Below, in pieces: positions 18,154 through 27,618 of a DNA stretch of 64,000 bases (within the stretch, counting starts at the first letter, position 1; each line of letters begins with the position of its first letter). Below the pieces are notes generated by a model that did no database searches, was not told the DNA's origin, and saw only the letters and a list, made by a program, of their open reading frames with translations. The stretch lies in assembly GCA_025655575.1 (NCBI GenBank), contig JAHXIP010000010.1, positions 58,807-122,806 of the forward strand, in the 5' to 3' direction. Origin of the DNA: Candidatus Thiodiazotropha sp. (ex Monitilora ramsayi) (GTDB taxonomy: Bacteria; Pseudomonadota; Gammaproteobacteria; Chromatiales; Chromatiaceae). Made by a program: the position numbers and the translations under genes.

Positions 18154-19272
18154 CTATTGTTCCAGCAGAATCCCCAGCATACGTCTGAGCGGTTCTGCCG
18201 CACCCCATAAAAGCTGATCACCTACCGTGAAAGCGTTGAGATACTCGCTACCCAGGTTCATCTTGCGCAGACGTCCAATCGGGACACTTAGCGAACCGGT
18301 TACCTTGGCCGGACTCAACTCAGATACGGTAATATCACGCTCATTGGGTATTAACTTGATCCAATCGTTAGCGCTACTCAGTATCGACTCAACCTCGTCT
18401 ATCGGCACATCCTGGCGTAACTTTATGGTCAAGGCCTGGCTATGGCAGCGCATAGCGCCGATTCTCACGCATGTGCCGTCAATCGGTACCGGATTTTCAC
18501 TACGACCAAGAATCTTGTTGGTCTCCACAAAACCCTTCCACTCTTCCTTGCTCTGACCATTCTCTAACGGTACGTCAATCCAAGGGATGAGACTGCCCGC
18601 CAAGGCCGCACCGAAATTCTCCGTTGGGAAGCTGTCACTGCGCAGATTTTCTGCCACCGCTTGATCAATTTCGAGTATGGCGGAGGCGGGATCGGCCAGT
18701 TTGTCTTCAACCGCACGTTCGATACTACCCATCTGGCTGATCAACTCACGCATATTACGTGCACCGGCACCAGAGGCGGCCTGATAGGTCATCGATGTCG
18801 TCCACTCCACCAAGTCTTCCCGAAAAAGCCCACCAAGGGCCATCAGCATCAAACTGACGGTGCAGTTACCACCAATGAAATCTTTCTTGCCATTCACCAG
18901 TCCATCACGAATGACTGAATCATTGACCGGGTCGAGCACGATCAAGGTGTGATCCTTCATGCGCAGACTGGAGGCAGCATCTATCCAGTACCCCTGCCAA
19001 CCGGCAGCACGCAGCTTTTCGTAGATCGCATTGGTATAGCCGCCACCCTGGCAGGTAAGAATCGCCTCCATTTTCATCAGCTCATCAATATCGGTGGCAT
19101 CCTTTAGCGGCGGAATATCCTTACCGATGTCGGGACCTGCCTGGCCCACCTGGGACGTGGTAAAGAAGACCGGCTCCTCAATCGAAGCAAAATCATTCTC
19201 TTCCAGCATGCGGTTCATAAGCACTGAACCCACCATACCTCGCCAACCCACAAAACCGACTCTTTTCATCAT
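18154..19272 (-). CDS. asd: Aspartate-semialdehyde dehydrogenase
   Basis: Reduces aspartyl phosphate to aspartate semialdehyde, the branch point to Lys/DAP, Met and Thr. It belongs to the gammaproteobacterial type: [16 protein letters not shown] nucleotide site, [11 protein letters not shown], catalytic Cys137 in [31 protein letters not shown], and the catalytic His in [16 protein letters not shown]. At 372 residues it is of normal length. It follows leuB by 42 bases, in the leuB-asd order found in Pseudomonas and relatives. Confidence 0.96.
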   Translation of the reverse strand: MMKRVGFVGWRGMVGSVLMNRMLEENDFASIEEPVFFTTSQVGQAGPDIGKDIPPLKDATDIDELMKMEAILTCQGGGYTNAIYEKLRAAGWQGYWIDAASSLRMKDHTLIVLDPVNDSVIRDGLVNGKKDFIGGNCTVSLMLMALGGLFREDLVEWTTSMTYQAASGAGARNMRELISQMGSIERAVEDKLADPASAILEIDQAVAENLRSDSFPTENFGAALAGSLIPWIDVPLENGQSKEEWKGFVETNKILGRSENPVPIDGTCVRIGAMRCHSQALTIKLRQDVPIDEVESILSSANDWIKLIPNERDITVSELSPAKVTGSLSVPIGRLRKMNLGSEYLNAFTVGDQLLWGAAEPLRRMLGILLEQ

Positions 19273-19314
19273 TCAGACCTAATTAACGTTATCGCTGCCG
19301 AAAGCAGCAGAATC

Positions 19315-20394
19315 CTAGCTATTCAGCGCAGCGGTGACCGCATCACCCATCGCTTCGCAACTCACTTCAGTCATATCCTCAGACATGATATCCGGCGTGC
19401 GCAGGCCATCGTCGAGTACCTTATCCACAGCCCGTTCAATTCTATCGGCCATGGCCGGCTCATCCAGACTGTAACGCAACATCATCGCCACGGAGAGGAT
19501 GGTCGCCAGCGGATTGGCAACGCCCTGCCCGGCAATGTCGGGGGCTGAGCCATGGATCGGCTCGTACATGCCCTTTCCGTTCTCGTCCAGGGAGGCTGAA
19601 GGCAGCATGCCGATGGAACCGGTCAGCATCGCAGCGCAATCCGACAGGATATCGCCAAACATGTTAGTCGTCACCATCACATCGAACTGTTTCGGCCACT
19701 TGACCAGTTGCATAGCGGCGTTATCCACATACATGTGACTCAGTTCAATATCGGGGTGTCCTTCACCAACCTTCATCATGACTTCACGCCAGAGTTCCGT
19801 ACACTCGAGAACGTTGGCTTTGTCCACCGAACAGACCCGGCCGCCCCGCTTGCCGGCAATATCGAAGGCGACCCGGGCAATCCGCTCAATCTCAGATTCG
19901 GCATAGACCAGGGTGTTGAAACCCTGGCGCTCACCATTATCCAGTTCCCGGACTCCCCGAGGCTGCCCAAAATAGATACCGCCTGTCAGCTCACGCACGA
20001 TCATGATATCGAGCCCGGCCACAATATCGGCCTTGAGACTGGAAGCATCCGCCAGTTGCGGATAGAGAATAGCGGGACGCAGATTGGCGAACAAATTGAG
20101 CTCGGAGCGCAGGCCTAACAAACCCTTCTCAGGCCGAATTGAGATATCGAGCGATTCCCATTGGTGTCCGCCCACAGCCCCCAGCAGGATGGCGTCCGCC
20201 TCTTTAGCCAATTCCAGCGTGGCATCCGGCAAAGGGCCGCCAGTGGCATCAATGGCGGCACCGCCTATCAGCGCTTCATCAAGATCGATATCCAAATCCA
20301 CCTCATCGCGCAGTGTTGCCAGGACCTTGACCGCTTCAGCGACAATCTCGGGGCCGATGCCGTCACCCGGCAATACCAGAATTTTTTTACTCAT
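19315..20394 (-). CDS. leuB: 3-isopropylmalate dehydrogenase
   Basis: NAD-dependent oxidative decarboxylase, third committed step of leucine synthesis. Seen: [40 protein letters not shown]-like segment ([10 protein letters not shown]), [15 protein letters not shown], metal-site sequence [11 protein letters not shown] and [21 protein letters not shown], then [14 protein letters not shown]. Length 359 residues is normal. It lies in the leuC-leuD-leuB operon. Confidence 0.96.
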   Translation of the reverse strand: MSKKILVLPGDGIGPEIVAEAVKVLATLRDEVDLDIDLDEALIGGAAIDATGGPLPDATLELAKEADAILLGAVGGHQWESLDISIRPEKGLLGLRSELNLFANLRPAILYPQLADASSLKADIVAGLDIMIVRELTGGIYFGQPRGVRELDNGERQGFNTLVYAESEIERIARVAFDIAGKRGGRVCSVDKANVLECTELWREVMMKVGEGHPDIELSHMYVDNAAMQLVKWPKQFDVMVTTNMFGDILSDCAAMLTGSIGMLPSASLDENGKGMYEPIHGSAPDIAGQGVANPLATILSVAMMLRYSLDEPAMADRIERAVDKVLDDGLRTPDIMSEDMTEVSCEAMGDAVTAALNS

Positions 20395-20458
20395 TTCAAT
20401 TGGTTACCTTTAGTTATTCATTCTGACTTGAAGACATTGCGATCTTTATAATGCCATT

Positions 20459-21097
20459 TCAGGTGAAGAACCAGGGTGCTTCAGATCGCCGTCGCGCTTC
20501 ATAGGCCTTGATATCGCCCACATGCTCAAGCGTCAGACCGATATCATCCAGGCCGTTGAGCAGACAGTGCTTGCGGAAGGGATCGACCTCGAAGGGAATC
20601 GTCTCCCCATCTGCCAGTGACAAGTGTTGCCCCTGAAGATCCACAGTCAACGTCAAAGCCTGTTGATTGCCTGATATCGAAAACAACTTCTCCACTGTCT
20701 CTTCATTTAAAACAATAGGAAGAATTCCATTTTTAAAGCAGTTATTAAAGAAGATATCTGCAAAACTTGGCGCAATAATCACCCGCAACCCATAGTCTTC
20801 AAGCGCCCAGGGGGCATGCTCGCGAGATGAGCCGCAGCCAAAATTCTTTCTTGTCAGCAGAATTTTAGCGCCCTGATAACGGGGATCGTTAAGCACGAAA
20901 TCGGGATTCAATGGCCGCCGGCTGTTATCCATACCCGGTTCCCCCTGATCGAGGTAGCGCCACTCATCGAACAGATTGGGTCCGAAGCCCGAACGCTTGA
21001 TCGATTTCAGAAACTGTTTAGGGATAATGGCATCTGTATCCACATTGGACCTGTCGAGGGGACAGACAATACCGGTGAATGTCTCGAATTTTTCCAT
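20459..21097 (-). CDS. leuD: 3-isopropylmalate dehydratase small subunit
   Basis: Swivel-domain subunit of isopropylmalate isomerase, working with LeuC. Sequence landmarks are [20 protein letters not shown], the substrate-recognition region [20 protein letters not shown], and [16 protein letters not shown] chose ATG 21097 (MEKFETFTG, preceded by AGGAGA) over the track start 21151, giving 212 residues, the family norm. It starts 16 bases after the leuC stop. Confidence 0.95.
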   Translation of the reverse strand: MEKFETFTGIVCPLDRSNVDTDAIIPKQFLKSIKRSGFGPNLFDEWRYLDQGEPGMDNSRRPLNPDFVLNDPRYQGAKILLTRKNFGCGSSREHAPWALEDYGLRVIIAPSFADIFFNNCFKNGILPIVLNEETVEKLFSISGNQQALTLTVDLQGQHLSLADGETIPFEVDPFRKHCLLNGLDDIGLTLEHVGDIKAYEARRRSEAPWFFT

Positions 21098-21113
21098 CGC
21101 TATCTCCTTCCTC

Positions 21114-22529
21114 TTAATCCAATTTGCCAACATCAATAAAGTGACCCGCAACTGCAGCTGCGGCCGCCATTGCCGGGCTGACTAAATGTGTACGGCCCCC
21201 CTGTCCCTGCCTGCCCTCAAAATTTCGATTTGAGGTAGAGGCACACCGCTCGCCTGGCTGCAGACGATCTGCATTCATGGCCAGACACATGGAACAACCC
21301 GGCTCACGCCACTCAAATCCGGCCTCGATGAAGACCTCGTCCAAACCTTCTGCTTCGGCCTGCGCTTTGACCAGTCCTGAACCAGGTACTACCAGCGCCT
21401 GCTTGATGCTATCGGCGACTCGGCGGCCCTTTGCCACCTCGGCAGCGGCACGCAGATCCTCGATGCGCGAGTTGGTACAGGAGCCGATAAAGACCCTGTC
21501 GAGACGAATCATTTCCATGGGGGTCCCGGCTTCAAGTCCCATGTACTCGAGTGCCCGACGCATACCACCCGCCTTGACGTCATCCGCTTCCCCGGCTGGG
21601 TCGGGTACGGATTGATCGATTGACACCACCATTTCAGGAGAGGTGCCCCAGGTCACTTGGGGTTTGATGACACTGCCATCGAGTACCAACACCTTATCGA
21701 ACTCGGCACCCTCGTCACTATGCAAAGTGCGCCAATTGGCCACAGCCTGCTCCCAATTTTCATCACTCGGTGCATAGGGTCGCCCCTTGACATAGTCAAT
21801 GGTCTTCTCGTCCACCGCCACAAAACCGGCCCTTGCACCTGCCTCAATGGCCATGTTGCAAAGGGTCAGTCGGCCTTCAATGGAGAGGTCACTGATCGCC
21901 TGACCGGCAAATTCTATGGCGTATCCGGTACCACCGGCCGTCCCAATTTCACCGATAATTGCCAAGACGATATCTTTCGCCGTAACACCGGGAGCCACCG
22001 GACCATCAACGCGAATCTGCATCGCTTTCGATTTCTTTTGGATCAGGCACTGGGTGGCCAGTACGTGCTCCACCTCTGAGGTGCCGATACCGAAAGCCAG
22101 CGCACCCATGGCGCCATGGGTCGATGTATGTGAATCACCACAGACAACCGTCATACCGGGAAGGGTGGCACCCTGTTCCGGCCCTACGACATGCACGATA
22201 CCTTGTCTCGGGTCGAGCATCTTGAATTCCGGAATGCCAAAACTGTTGCAGTTTTCATCCAGGGTCTCTACTTGAGTTCGAGAGATTGGGTCGACAATGG
22301 TGCTCACGCCACCTGAACGCTCCGTGGTCGGTACATTGTGATCCGGTGTCGCCAGGTTTGCGCTGACCCGCCAGGGTTTGCGGCCAGCCAGGCGCAGCCC
22401 CTCGAAGGCCTGCGGTGATGTCACCTCATGCACCAGATGACGATCAATGTAGATCAATGCGGTACCGTTCTCATCTGTCCGTACCACATGGGACTCCCAG
22501 AGTTTGTCGTAAAGCGTCTTGGCACTCAT
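21114..22529 (-). CDS. leuC: 3-isopropylmalate dehydratase large subunit
   Basis: Aconitase-family subunit holding a [4Fe-4S] cluster. The signature [21 protein letters not shown] and the cluster cysteines in [16 protein letters not shown] and [21 protein letters not shown] are present. The 471-residue length is typical. First gene of the leu operon; a GAGGAAT ribosome site precedes ATG 22529, and a LysR gene is divergently transcribed from the 97-base gap upstream. Confidence 0.97.
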   Translation of the reverse strand: MSAKTLYDKLWESHVVRTDENGTALIYIDRHLVHEVTSPQAFEGLRLAGRKPWRVSANLATPDHNVPTTERSGGVSTIVDPISRTQVETLDENCNSFGIPEFKMLDPRQGIVHVVGPEQGATLPGMTVVCGDSHTSTHGAMGALAFGIGTSEVEHVLATQCLIQKKSKAMQIRVDGPVAPGVTAKDIVLAIIGEIGTAGGTGYAIEFAGQAISDLSIEGRLTLCNMAIEAGARAGFVAVDEKTIDYVKGRPYAPSDENWEQAVANWRTLHSDEGAEFDKVLVLDGSVIKPQVTWGTSPEMVVSIDQSVPDPAGEADDVKAGGMRRALEYMGLEAGTPMEMIRLDRVFIGSCTNSRIEDLRAAAEVAKGRRVADSIKQALVVPGSGLVKAQAEAEGLDEVFIEAGFEWREPGCSMCLAMNADRLQPGERCASTSNRNFEGRQGQGGRTHLVSPAMAAAAAVAGHFIDVGKLD

Positions 22530-22626
22530 ATCTCATTCCTCTTTCTCGGTAGGCAAAACATAGGGGAGTGTGCTACATAATACAAATTCATATTTTTCAT
22601 TTTATATATTCTTTTTTGGAATAGTT
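22530..22626. promoter_or_regulatory. Divergent leuC / LysR regulatory region
   Basis: A 97-base AT-rich gap between two divergent genes, the usual place for a LysR operator that overlaps both promoters. The central part is a run of AT-rich imperfect repeats (AATTCATATTTTTCATTTTATATATTC). I do not see one unambiguous T-N11-A site, so the call rests on gene arrangement and composition. Confidence 0.5.
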
Positions 22627-23511
22627 ATGGAACTCGCCACTCTTCGTGCCTTTGTTGAAGTTGCCCGTGAGGAATCCTTCTCCCAAGCGGCAGAAAACCT
22701 CTTTCTGACCCAACCCGCCATCAGTAAGCGCATAGCGGGATTGGAGGAGGAACTGTCAATCCGGTTGCTCGATCGTGCAGGGCGCCAGGTAACCCTGACA
22801 GAAGCCGGCCGCCATCTGTTGCCCAGAGCGGAACGGATCATTCATGAATTGACAGATATTCGCCGGGAGCTGACCAATCTCTCTGGTGAGATTGGAGGCA
22901 GGCTGGCCATGGCCACCAGTCACCATATCGGCCTACACCGTTTACCGAGGGTTTTACGTGAGTACAGCGACAACTACCCCGACGTGGCATTGGACATCCG
23001 TTTTATGGAATCGGAAAAAGCCTGCCATGCCGTGGAGCATGGAGAGCTGGAACTGGCTGTGGTGACCCTCCCCCTGGAACCCGCCACATCGTTGGCAACG
23101 GAGATTATCTGGAGTGACCCGTTAAGGCCGGTGGTAGGACTTGATCACCCGCTGGCAAAATACAAGCAGGCCGGACTCAGCGACCTGTTGGAGTATCCTG
23201 CCGTGTTGCCGACACGTGGCACCTACACGAGAACCATTCTCGAACAGCGGATCAGCACATTCAGCCGAGAGGTGGACTGTACCCTCTCCACAGACTATCT
23301 CGAAACATTGAAAATGATGGTGAACATCGGTTTGGGCTGGAGCCTGCTGCCACTGATCATGATCGACAAGCACCTGCTGCCGCTTGATGTGGTGGAGCTA
23401 AATCTCTCAAGGTCTCTCGGTATCGTAACGCATCGAAAACGCACGCTCTCTAATGCTGCGCTGGCAATGCGGGAGCAGCTGTTGATGATAGCCAATTCAT
23501 CAGCTTCTTGA
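22627..23511 (+). CDS. LysR-family regulator, probable regulator of leuCDB
   Basis: N-terminal winged helix-turn-helix: MELATLRAFVEVAREESFSQAAENLFLTQPAISKRIAGLEEEL (residues 1-43), then LDRAGRQVTLTEAG. The C-terminal co-inducer domain runs from about 90 to 290. I use ATG 22627 because the LysR fold begins there and the track's extra 19 residues at the front are hydrophobic and encoded by the AT-rich promoter. Divergent placement next to leuC suggests it controls leucine synthesis; a LysR gene beside leuC is also seen in pseudomonads. The inducer is unknown. The stop codon lies 1 base before MITE-B. Confidence 0.9.
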   Translation: MELATLRAFVEVAREESFSQAAENLFLTQPAISKRIAGLEEELSIRLLDRAGRQVTLTEAGRHLLPRAERIIHELTDIRRELTNLSGEIGGRLAMATSHHIGLHRLPRVLREYSDNYPDVALDIRFMESEKACHAVEHGELELAVVTLPLEPATSLATEIIWSDPLRPVVGLDHPLAKYKQAGLSDLLEYPAVLPTRGTYTRTILEQRISTFSREVDCTLSTDYLETLKMMVNIGLGWSLLPLIMIDKHLLPLDVVELNLSRSLGIVTHRKRTLSNAALAMREQLLMIANSSAS

Positions 23512-23512
23512 C

Positions 23513-23718
23513 CTAGGGCCTGTTAACACTAATCCAATGTGCCCTGTTGAGTCTGAAGGGCTGGGGCTGTTTTTGCACCCAGCGGCGTTATCATTCGCTC
23601 ATGTAGCCGGGCTACACCACGCTCATTCTGCCTTGCTGGGCACAAAAATAGTCCCAGCAGGGCGTACCCCAAGGGCACTTCCTTCGGGGCGTATTGGATT
23701 AGTGTTAACAGGCCCTAG
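23513..23718. mobile_element. MITE-B: 206-bp palindromic element with 26-bp perfect terminal inverted repeats
   Basis: The left end CTAGGGCCTGTTAACACTAA(TCCAAT) at 23513-23538 is repeated perfectly inverted at 23693-23718. Inside, a 49-base arm beginning GCTGGGGCTGTTTTTG pairs imperfectly with a 49-base arm ending CAAAAATAGTCCCAGC, around a central GTAGCC-G-GGCTAC. Almost the whole element can therefore fold into one hairpin. Like MITE-A it is CTAG-bounded and sits at a gene's stop codon (lysR ends at 23511). It encodes no credible protein. Confidence 0.85.
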
Positions 23719-23782
23719 ACGAATCACCTAAAGCATTTTAGGTAAAAAGAAGGAGATGATGCCCAAGTCTCAAGCAACAAAG

Positions 23783-24724
23783 TCAGCTAAGCAATTTTCT
23801 CATAATCCGTTTGAAACGAACTGACGGCCTGACCTCAATCCAACCTTCTCGGTGATAAATGCGATAGCCTTGCGTGTCAGCAACTACTGACCCCCATGAT
23901 GTATCATGCATTCCCGTCACACCCAGACCGATCCGCCAGTCCACCCACTTACGCCAACCTGACATTTTAGGTAGCTTGTATTTCCAGAATGAGTGGCAAC
24001 GCAACATGTGCCAGGTATGCTCCAGCGACCATGACTGCCAATCAATCATCTGCCAGAGTTCTTCCGGTTTTTTTCGATAAGCGTAAGGTGTGGGGCTAGT
24101 TTCACTCTGCATTATCTTTATGGAACTCCCAGACTGGAGTTTCTTCAACGCCTGAATTGACAGTGGGATACCCTGTTGAAAAACGGCCTGTCGTTCAACT
24201 TCCTCTTCACTGGCGCCGGGCTTTATGAGGAACTCTCCCTGTTCAAGTATGGGTCCCCTGTCTTCTTTCTCCTCCATATAGTGAATCGTTACCCCACCCT
24301 GTAAATCATAGTCCTTCGCCATCCAGAGAATTGGATGACCACCACGATATCTGGGAAGCAATGATGGGTGCAAATTAATAAATCCCAATCTTGGGATTGC
24401 CAGGGTCTTTTTATTCAATATGGGTATGCGATAGGCGAGGACAACATCCGGTTTCAATTCTATCAGCCGGTTTTCCATTTCCTCAAGAGATCTGTTTTTA
24501 ATACGAATATATCGGCATGACTTTTTTCGTGTCAGATGACTGAGTCTCAATCTGCATATCTGGATGAGTTTCAGGCGATTGAAAATCCTGATTAGAAAAC
24601 GCTCTTTGGCCTCCTTTGAATCAGAGGATTTTCTCATATCCAAAATGCCAACAATGTTGAGGTCTGCCTCAAGGTAAGGCAGAAAAAAAACAGCACCAGC
24701 AGAAGAAACTATTACTGTTCTCAT
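23783..24724 (-). CDS. Formyltransferase-family protein (Fmt-like)
   Basis: The N10-formyltetrahydrofolate transferase core is recognisable: LKPDVVLAYRIPIL, then FINLHPSLLPRYRGGHPILW with the catalytic Asn and His, and DRGPILEQGEF with the catalytic Asp. The C-terminal region (KPEELWQMIDWQSWS...HTWHMLRC) resembles that of Fmt-like proteins acting on amino sugars or unknown acceptors. It is unlikely to be the housekeeping Met-tRNA formyltransferase, because def and rsmB do not adjoin it and the N-terminus is unusual (rich in Arg/Lys around residues 40-80). I use ATG 24724 (MRTVIVSSAG; GAGG upstream). It follows dsrB by 113 bases. Confidence 0.75.
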   Translation of the reverse strand: MRTVIVSSAGAVFFLPYLEADLNIVGILDMRKSSDSKEAKERFLIRIFNRLKLIQICRLRLSHLTRKKSCRYIRIKNRSLEEMENRLIELKPDVVLAYRIPILNKKTLAIPRLGFINLHPSLLPRYRGGHPILWMAKDYDLQGGVTIHYMEEKEDRGPILEQGEFLIKPGASEEEVERQAVFQQGIPLSIQALKKLQSGSSIKIMQSETSPTPYAYRKKPEELWQMIDWQSWSLEHTWHMLRCHSFWKYKLPKMSGWRKWVDWRIGLGVTGMHDTSWGSVVADTQGYRIYHREGWIEVRPSVRFKRIMRKLLS

Positions 24725-24837
24725 AGATTCTGCCTCGGTATTCGACGGCGCGTAAATTCTGCATTTCGTCACGATCCGTCATAGGTAAAGTGATTAATAC
24801 CTGCCGTTAAATAGAACATCACAAGAATTTCCTCTCT

Positions 24838-25914
24838 TTAGAACCTCAAATGACTCGATGCGTTCAGGCTCTTCTGCTGACCTCGCCAGTTGTCGATATG
24901 GAACTTGGTGAAGGGTAGTTCCGTCAGTTCAAAGAAACGGGGCCAACCTATGCGTTCAACCCAGTCGTTGATTCTTTCCCAGTCTCTCGCATTCTTTTGA
25001 TAGCTCTTGAGGATACGCATAACAATGGCGGTTGCCTCCGGCCAGCGTGGCGGGTTGTTGGGGATCCCGGCAGCCACCAGCTTCTGGAAGCACGGTCGTC
25101 CGCGGGCATTGGAATGGTTTCCACCAATCCAGACCGCCAGTTTGGAGTGTTCCGGATCGTTGATCTGCATGGGTGGACAAGGCGGATAACAAGCGCCGCA
25201 GCAGACACACTTGCGCTCGTCTACTTCTAATGATGGCTTACCATTGACCATGGCGGGCCGAATTGCCGCCACTGGACAGCGAGCCACCACGGAGGGACGC
25301 TCACAAACGTTAGCAACCTGGGTGTGATCGATCTTGGGTGGTTTTGTGTGCTGGATATTGATCGCGATATCACCCTGCCCACCACAGTTGATCTGGCAAC
25401 AGGAGGTGGTGATATGTACCCGGTTGGGCATATTCCAATTGCGGAACTCATCGATAAGCTGATCCATCATCGACTTGACCACACCCGAAGCGTCTGTGGC
25501 CGGAATATCACAATGCAGCCAACCCTGAGTGTGAGAAATGGCTGCTACCGAGTTACGCGTGCCGCCAACAATGAAGCCGTTCGCCTCCAATGCCGCGATC
25601 AGGGGCTCTACCCGCGAGCCATCCGATAGCATGAATTCAATGTTGCTGCGGATGGTAAATCGCACATAGCCATCAGCATACTCATCGCCAATTTCACAAA
25701 GTTTTCGCAAGGTAAAGAGGTCAAGAATGCGCTGGGTACCGGCACGCACCGTCCAGATCTCGTCTCCGCTTTCTGCCACATGCCGCAAGACGCCTGGCTT
25801 CGGGTCTTCGTGATAGCGCCAATGGCCGAAGTTCTCACGCATCACGGGATGCATGTATTGGATACCGTCTGGACAACCGCTCTCGATGGGGACTCTACGC
25901 TCGGCATGTGCCAT
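24838..25914 (-). CDS. dsrB: Reverse-type dissimilatory sulfite reductase beta subunit
   Basis: Beta subunit of the siroheme enzyme that, in sulfur oxidisers, converts sulfur (delivered as sulfane/persulfide) to sulfite in the cytoplasm. Seen: TSCCQINCGGQGDIAINIQ and the following VCERPSVVARCPVAAI for siroheme/cluster binding, then a ferredoxin domain with CVCCGACYPPCPP. The 358-residue length is typical. It begins 14 bases after dsrA ends. Sequence style agrees with oxidative-type rDsr of Allochromatium rather than sulfate reducers, but a tree would be needed to settle this. Confidence 0.94.
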   Translation of the reverse strand: MAHAERRVPIESGCPDGIQYMHPVMRENFGHWRYHEDPKPGVLRHVAESGDEIWTVRAGTQRILDLFTLRKLCEIGDEYADGYVRFTIRSNIEFMLSDGSRVEPLIAALEANGFIVGGTRNSVAAISHTQGWLHCDIPATDASGVVKSMMDQLIDEFRNWNMPNRVHITTSCCQINCGGQGDIAINIQHTKPPKIDHTQVANVCERPSVVARCPVAAIRPAMVNGKPSLEVDERKCVCCGACYPPCPPMQINDPEHSKLAVWIGGNHSNARGRPCFQKLVAAGIPNNPPRWPEATAIVMRILKSYQKNARDWERINDWVERIGWPRFFELTELPFTKFHIDNWRGQQKSLNASSHLRF

Positions 25915-25928
25915 AGATCATCGCTCCC

Positions 25929-27191
25929 TTAGGCCGCATCCGCCGATTTTTTACGACGAGGATGTTGTTCAAACCACTTGTCGGCTTCCTCATCCCAATG
26001 ATCGGTTCGTATATAAGAGTTTTCCCGTGGATGCACGATCATATTTGGGTCCATCTCGATACCTAATGCCTCAAGGAAGTTGACCAGACCGATACGCTCG
26101 ATCATCTCACCGATGCGCTCGTGCTCTAATGCATTCTCAGCGAAGAAGTCGATGGTCTCTTCAGCAATATCAACCAGATGCTGATAGTCAGATTCATTCT
26201 CCAGCTTCATGAATGGAATAATCACAGTCCCGAAACGGTCACCGATTTTCAGCGTACGCTTGCCGCCTATCAGCAGACTGACACCTCTGTCTTTACCAGG
26301 CGAAAGCGCCTTGGGCATCACGTTGAGACAGTGCATGCAACGAACACAATCGGTGTTATCCACACTCAAGGTGTCGTCATCGTTCAGTGAGAGGGCACGG
26401 GTCGGGCAGCGAGTAATAACATTGTCGATGAGATACTGCCGGCCTTTTGTGGCCACATACTGTTTCACCTCGTCCTGATCCACCTGCATATCATCCCGCC
26501 AGGTGCCGATGACGGCGAAATCAGCCCGCTCGATTGCATTCATGCAATCATTGGGACAGCCGGAAACCTTGAATTTGAATTTGTAAGGGAGCGCCGGTCG
26601 ATGCATCTCATCGAGAAAGTTATTCACCAACCGGCGATGAATCTCATGTTCATTGGCACAGGACTGCTCACAGCGACCGGCACCGACGCAGGACTGGGCA
26701 GTTCGTACGCAGGGACCTGCCCCACCCAGATCAAACCCATACTCATTGATCTCGTTGAAGAAGTGCTGAGTGTTGTCAGTGGTGGCGCCAATGAACATGA
26801 TATTGCCTGTCTGGCCATGAAAAGTAACCAGACCGGAACCCCATTTCTCCCAACTATCAGCCAATCGACGCAGAATATCGGTGGTGTAGTAGTTGCCGGC
26901 AGGAGGTTGCACACGCAGAGTATGGAATTCTCTGGACTTAGGGAATTGGTCTCCCACTTCGGAGAAGCGGGGAATAATGCCACCCCCATAGCCAAAGACG
27001 CTCACCGTACCGCCTTTCCAATAACCCTTTCGGGTCTCGTAGGAGTGTTCCAGTTGGCCCAGCAAATCGTTGGTGGTTTCGCGGATACGACTATCGGGAT
27101 GGTTATCACGCAATCGTTTGATGCCAGTGACAAAACTTGGCCACTCGCCGCTCTCCAGCTGATCGAGCATGGGGGTCGGGTGCGATTTCAT
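25929..27191 (-). CDS. dsrA: Reverse-type dissimilatory sulfite reductase alpha subunit
   Basis: Alpha subunit of DsrAB. Landmarks: LLGQLEHSYETRKGYWKGG near residue 45, GYGGGIIPRFSEV, the C-x5-C motif in SCVGAGRCEQSC and C-x3-C in SGCPNDCMNAIERADFAVIG for the siroheme-coupled [4Fe-4S] cluster, and a ferredoxin insert CVRCMHCLNVMP. The C-terminus NALEHERIGEMIERIGLVNFL is conserved. I use ATG 27191 (AGGAGG just upstream; MKSHPTPMLDQLE) rather than 27272, giving 420 residues. No dsrE, dsrF, dsrH, dsrC or dsrMKJOP gene follows dsrB in this window, which is unusual. Confidence 0.95.
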   Translation of the reverse strand: MKSHPTPMLDQLESGEWPSFVTGIKRLRDNHPDSRIRETTNDLLGQLEHSYETRKGYWKGGTVSVFGYGGGIIPRFSEVGDQFPKSREFHTLRVQPPAGNYYTTDILRRLADSWEKWGSGLVTFHGQTGNIMFIGATTDNTQHFFNEINEYGFDLGGAGPCVRTAQSCVGAGRCEQSCANEHEIHRRLVNNFLDEMHRPALPYKFKFKVSGCPNDCMNAIERADFAVIGTWRDDMQVDQDEVKQYVATKGRQYLIDNVITRCPTRALSLNDDDTLSVDNTDCVRCMHCLNVMPKALSPGKDRGVSLLIGGKRTLKIGDRFGTVIIPFMKLENESDYQHLVDIAEETIDFFAENALEHERIGEMIERIGLVNFLEALGIEMDPNMIVHPRENSYIRTDHWDEEADKWFEQHPRRKKSADAA

Positions 27192-27618
27192 CAAGTACCT
27201 CCTCTGACACCTGGCTGCCCGCCAGAGCAGATTTGAGCAGTGAGAATGATTACCGTCCGTATTACCTAACAATAGTTGATTAATTTAGTGAGTTAATATC
27301 ACCTTTGGAATAGATGGCTCAGTCAGCGGGGATACTGATTTTCCACTCACACCTCTGAATATCAGTTTCCAATTGAAGCAGGCATTTCAGTGATTTCATA
27401 TAGACGATGTGCCGAGCTGGTCTGAAAAAGAAGTGGTTTACGACCTACTGAAAAACAGAGCATATCGACCTTTCTGTTCCCGGTGTCCGGTAAAGCCAGT
27501 GAATTTCTACGCTTCCACAAATGTCCTACAAAACAGAGCAAACTAAGCTTTTGATTTTCTGAAAAAGCAGTAGAATCTTCACTTACTTTTCTTATGGTTA
27601 ATCTGCAGGATCTAAACC
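27192..27618. other. Intergenic region between dsrA and the divergent receiver/EAL gene
   Basis: A 427-base gap between divergent genes. It must hold the dsrAB promoter on the minus strand and the promoter of the 27619 gene on the plus strand. It is AT-rich around 27255-27310. No gene, terminator or clear operator was recognised. Confidence 0.45.

Noticed and set aside
24838-27191. Assimilatory sulfite reductase (CysI-like)
   Set aside because: Two paralogous subunits each with a ferredoxin insert and DsrA/DsrB-specific motifs are present.
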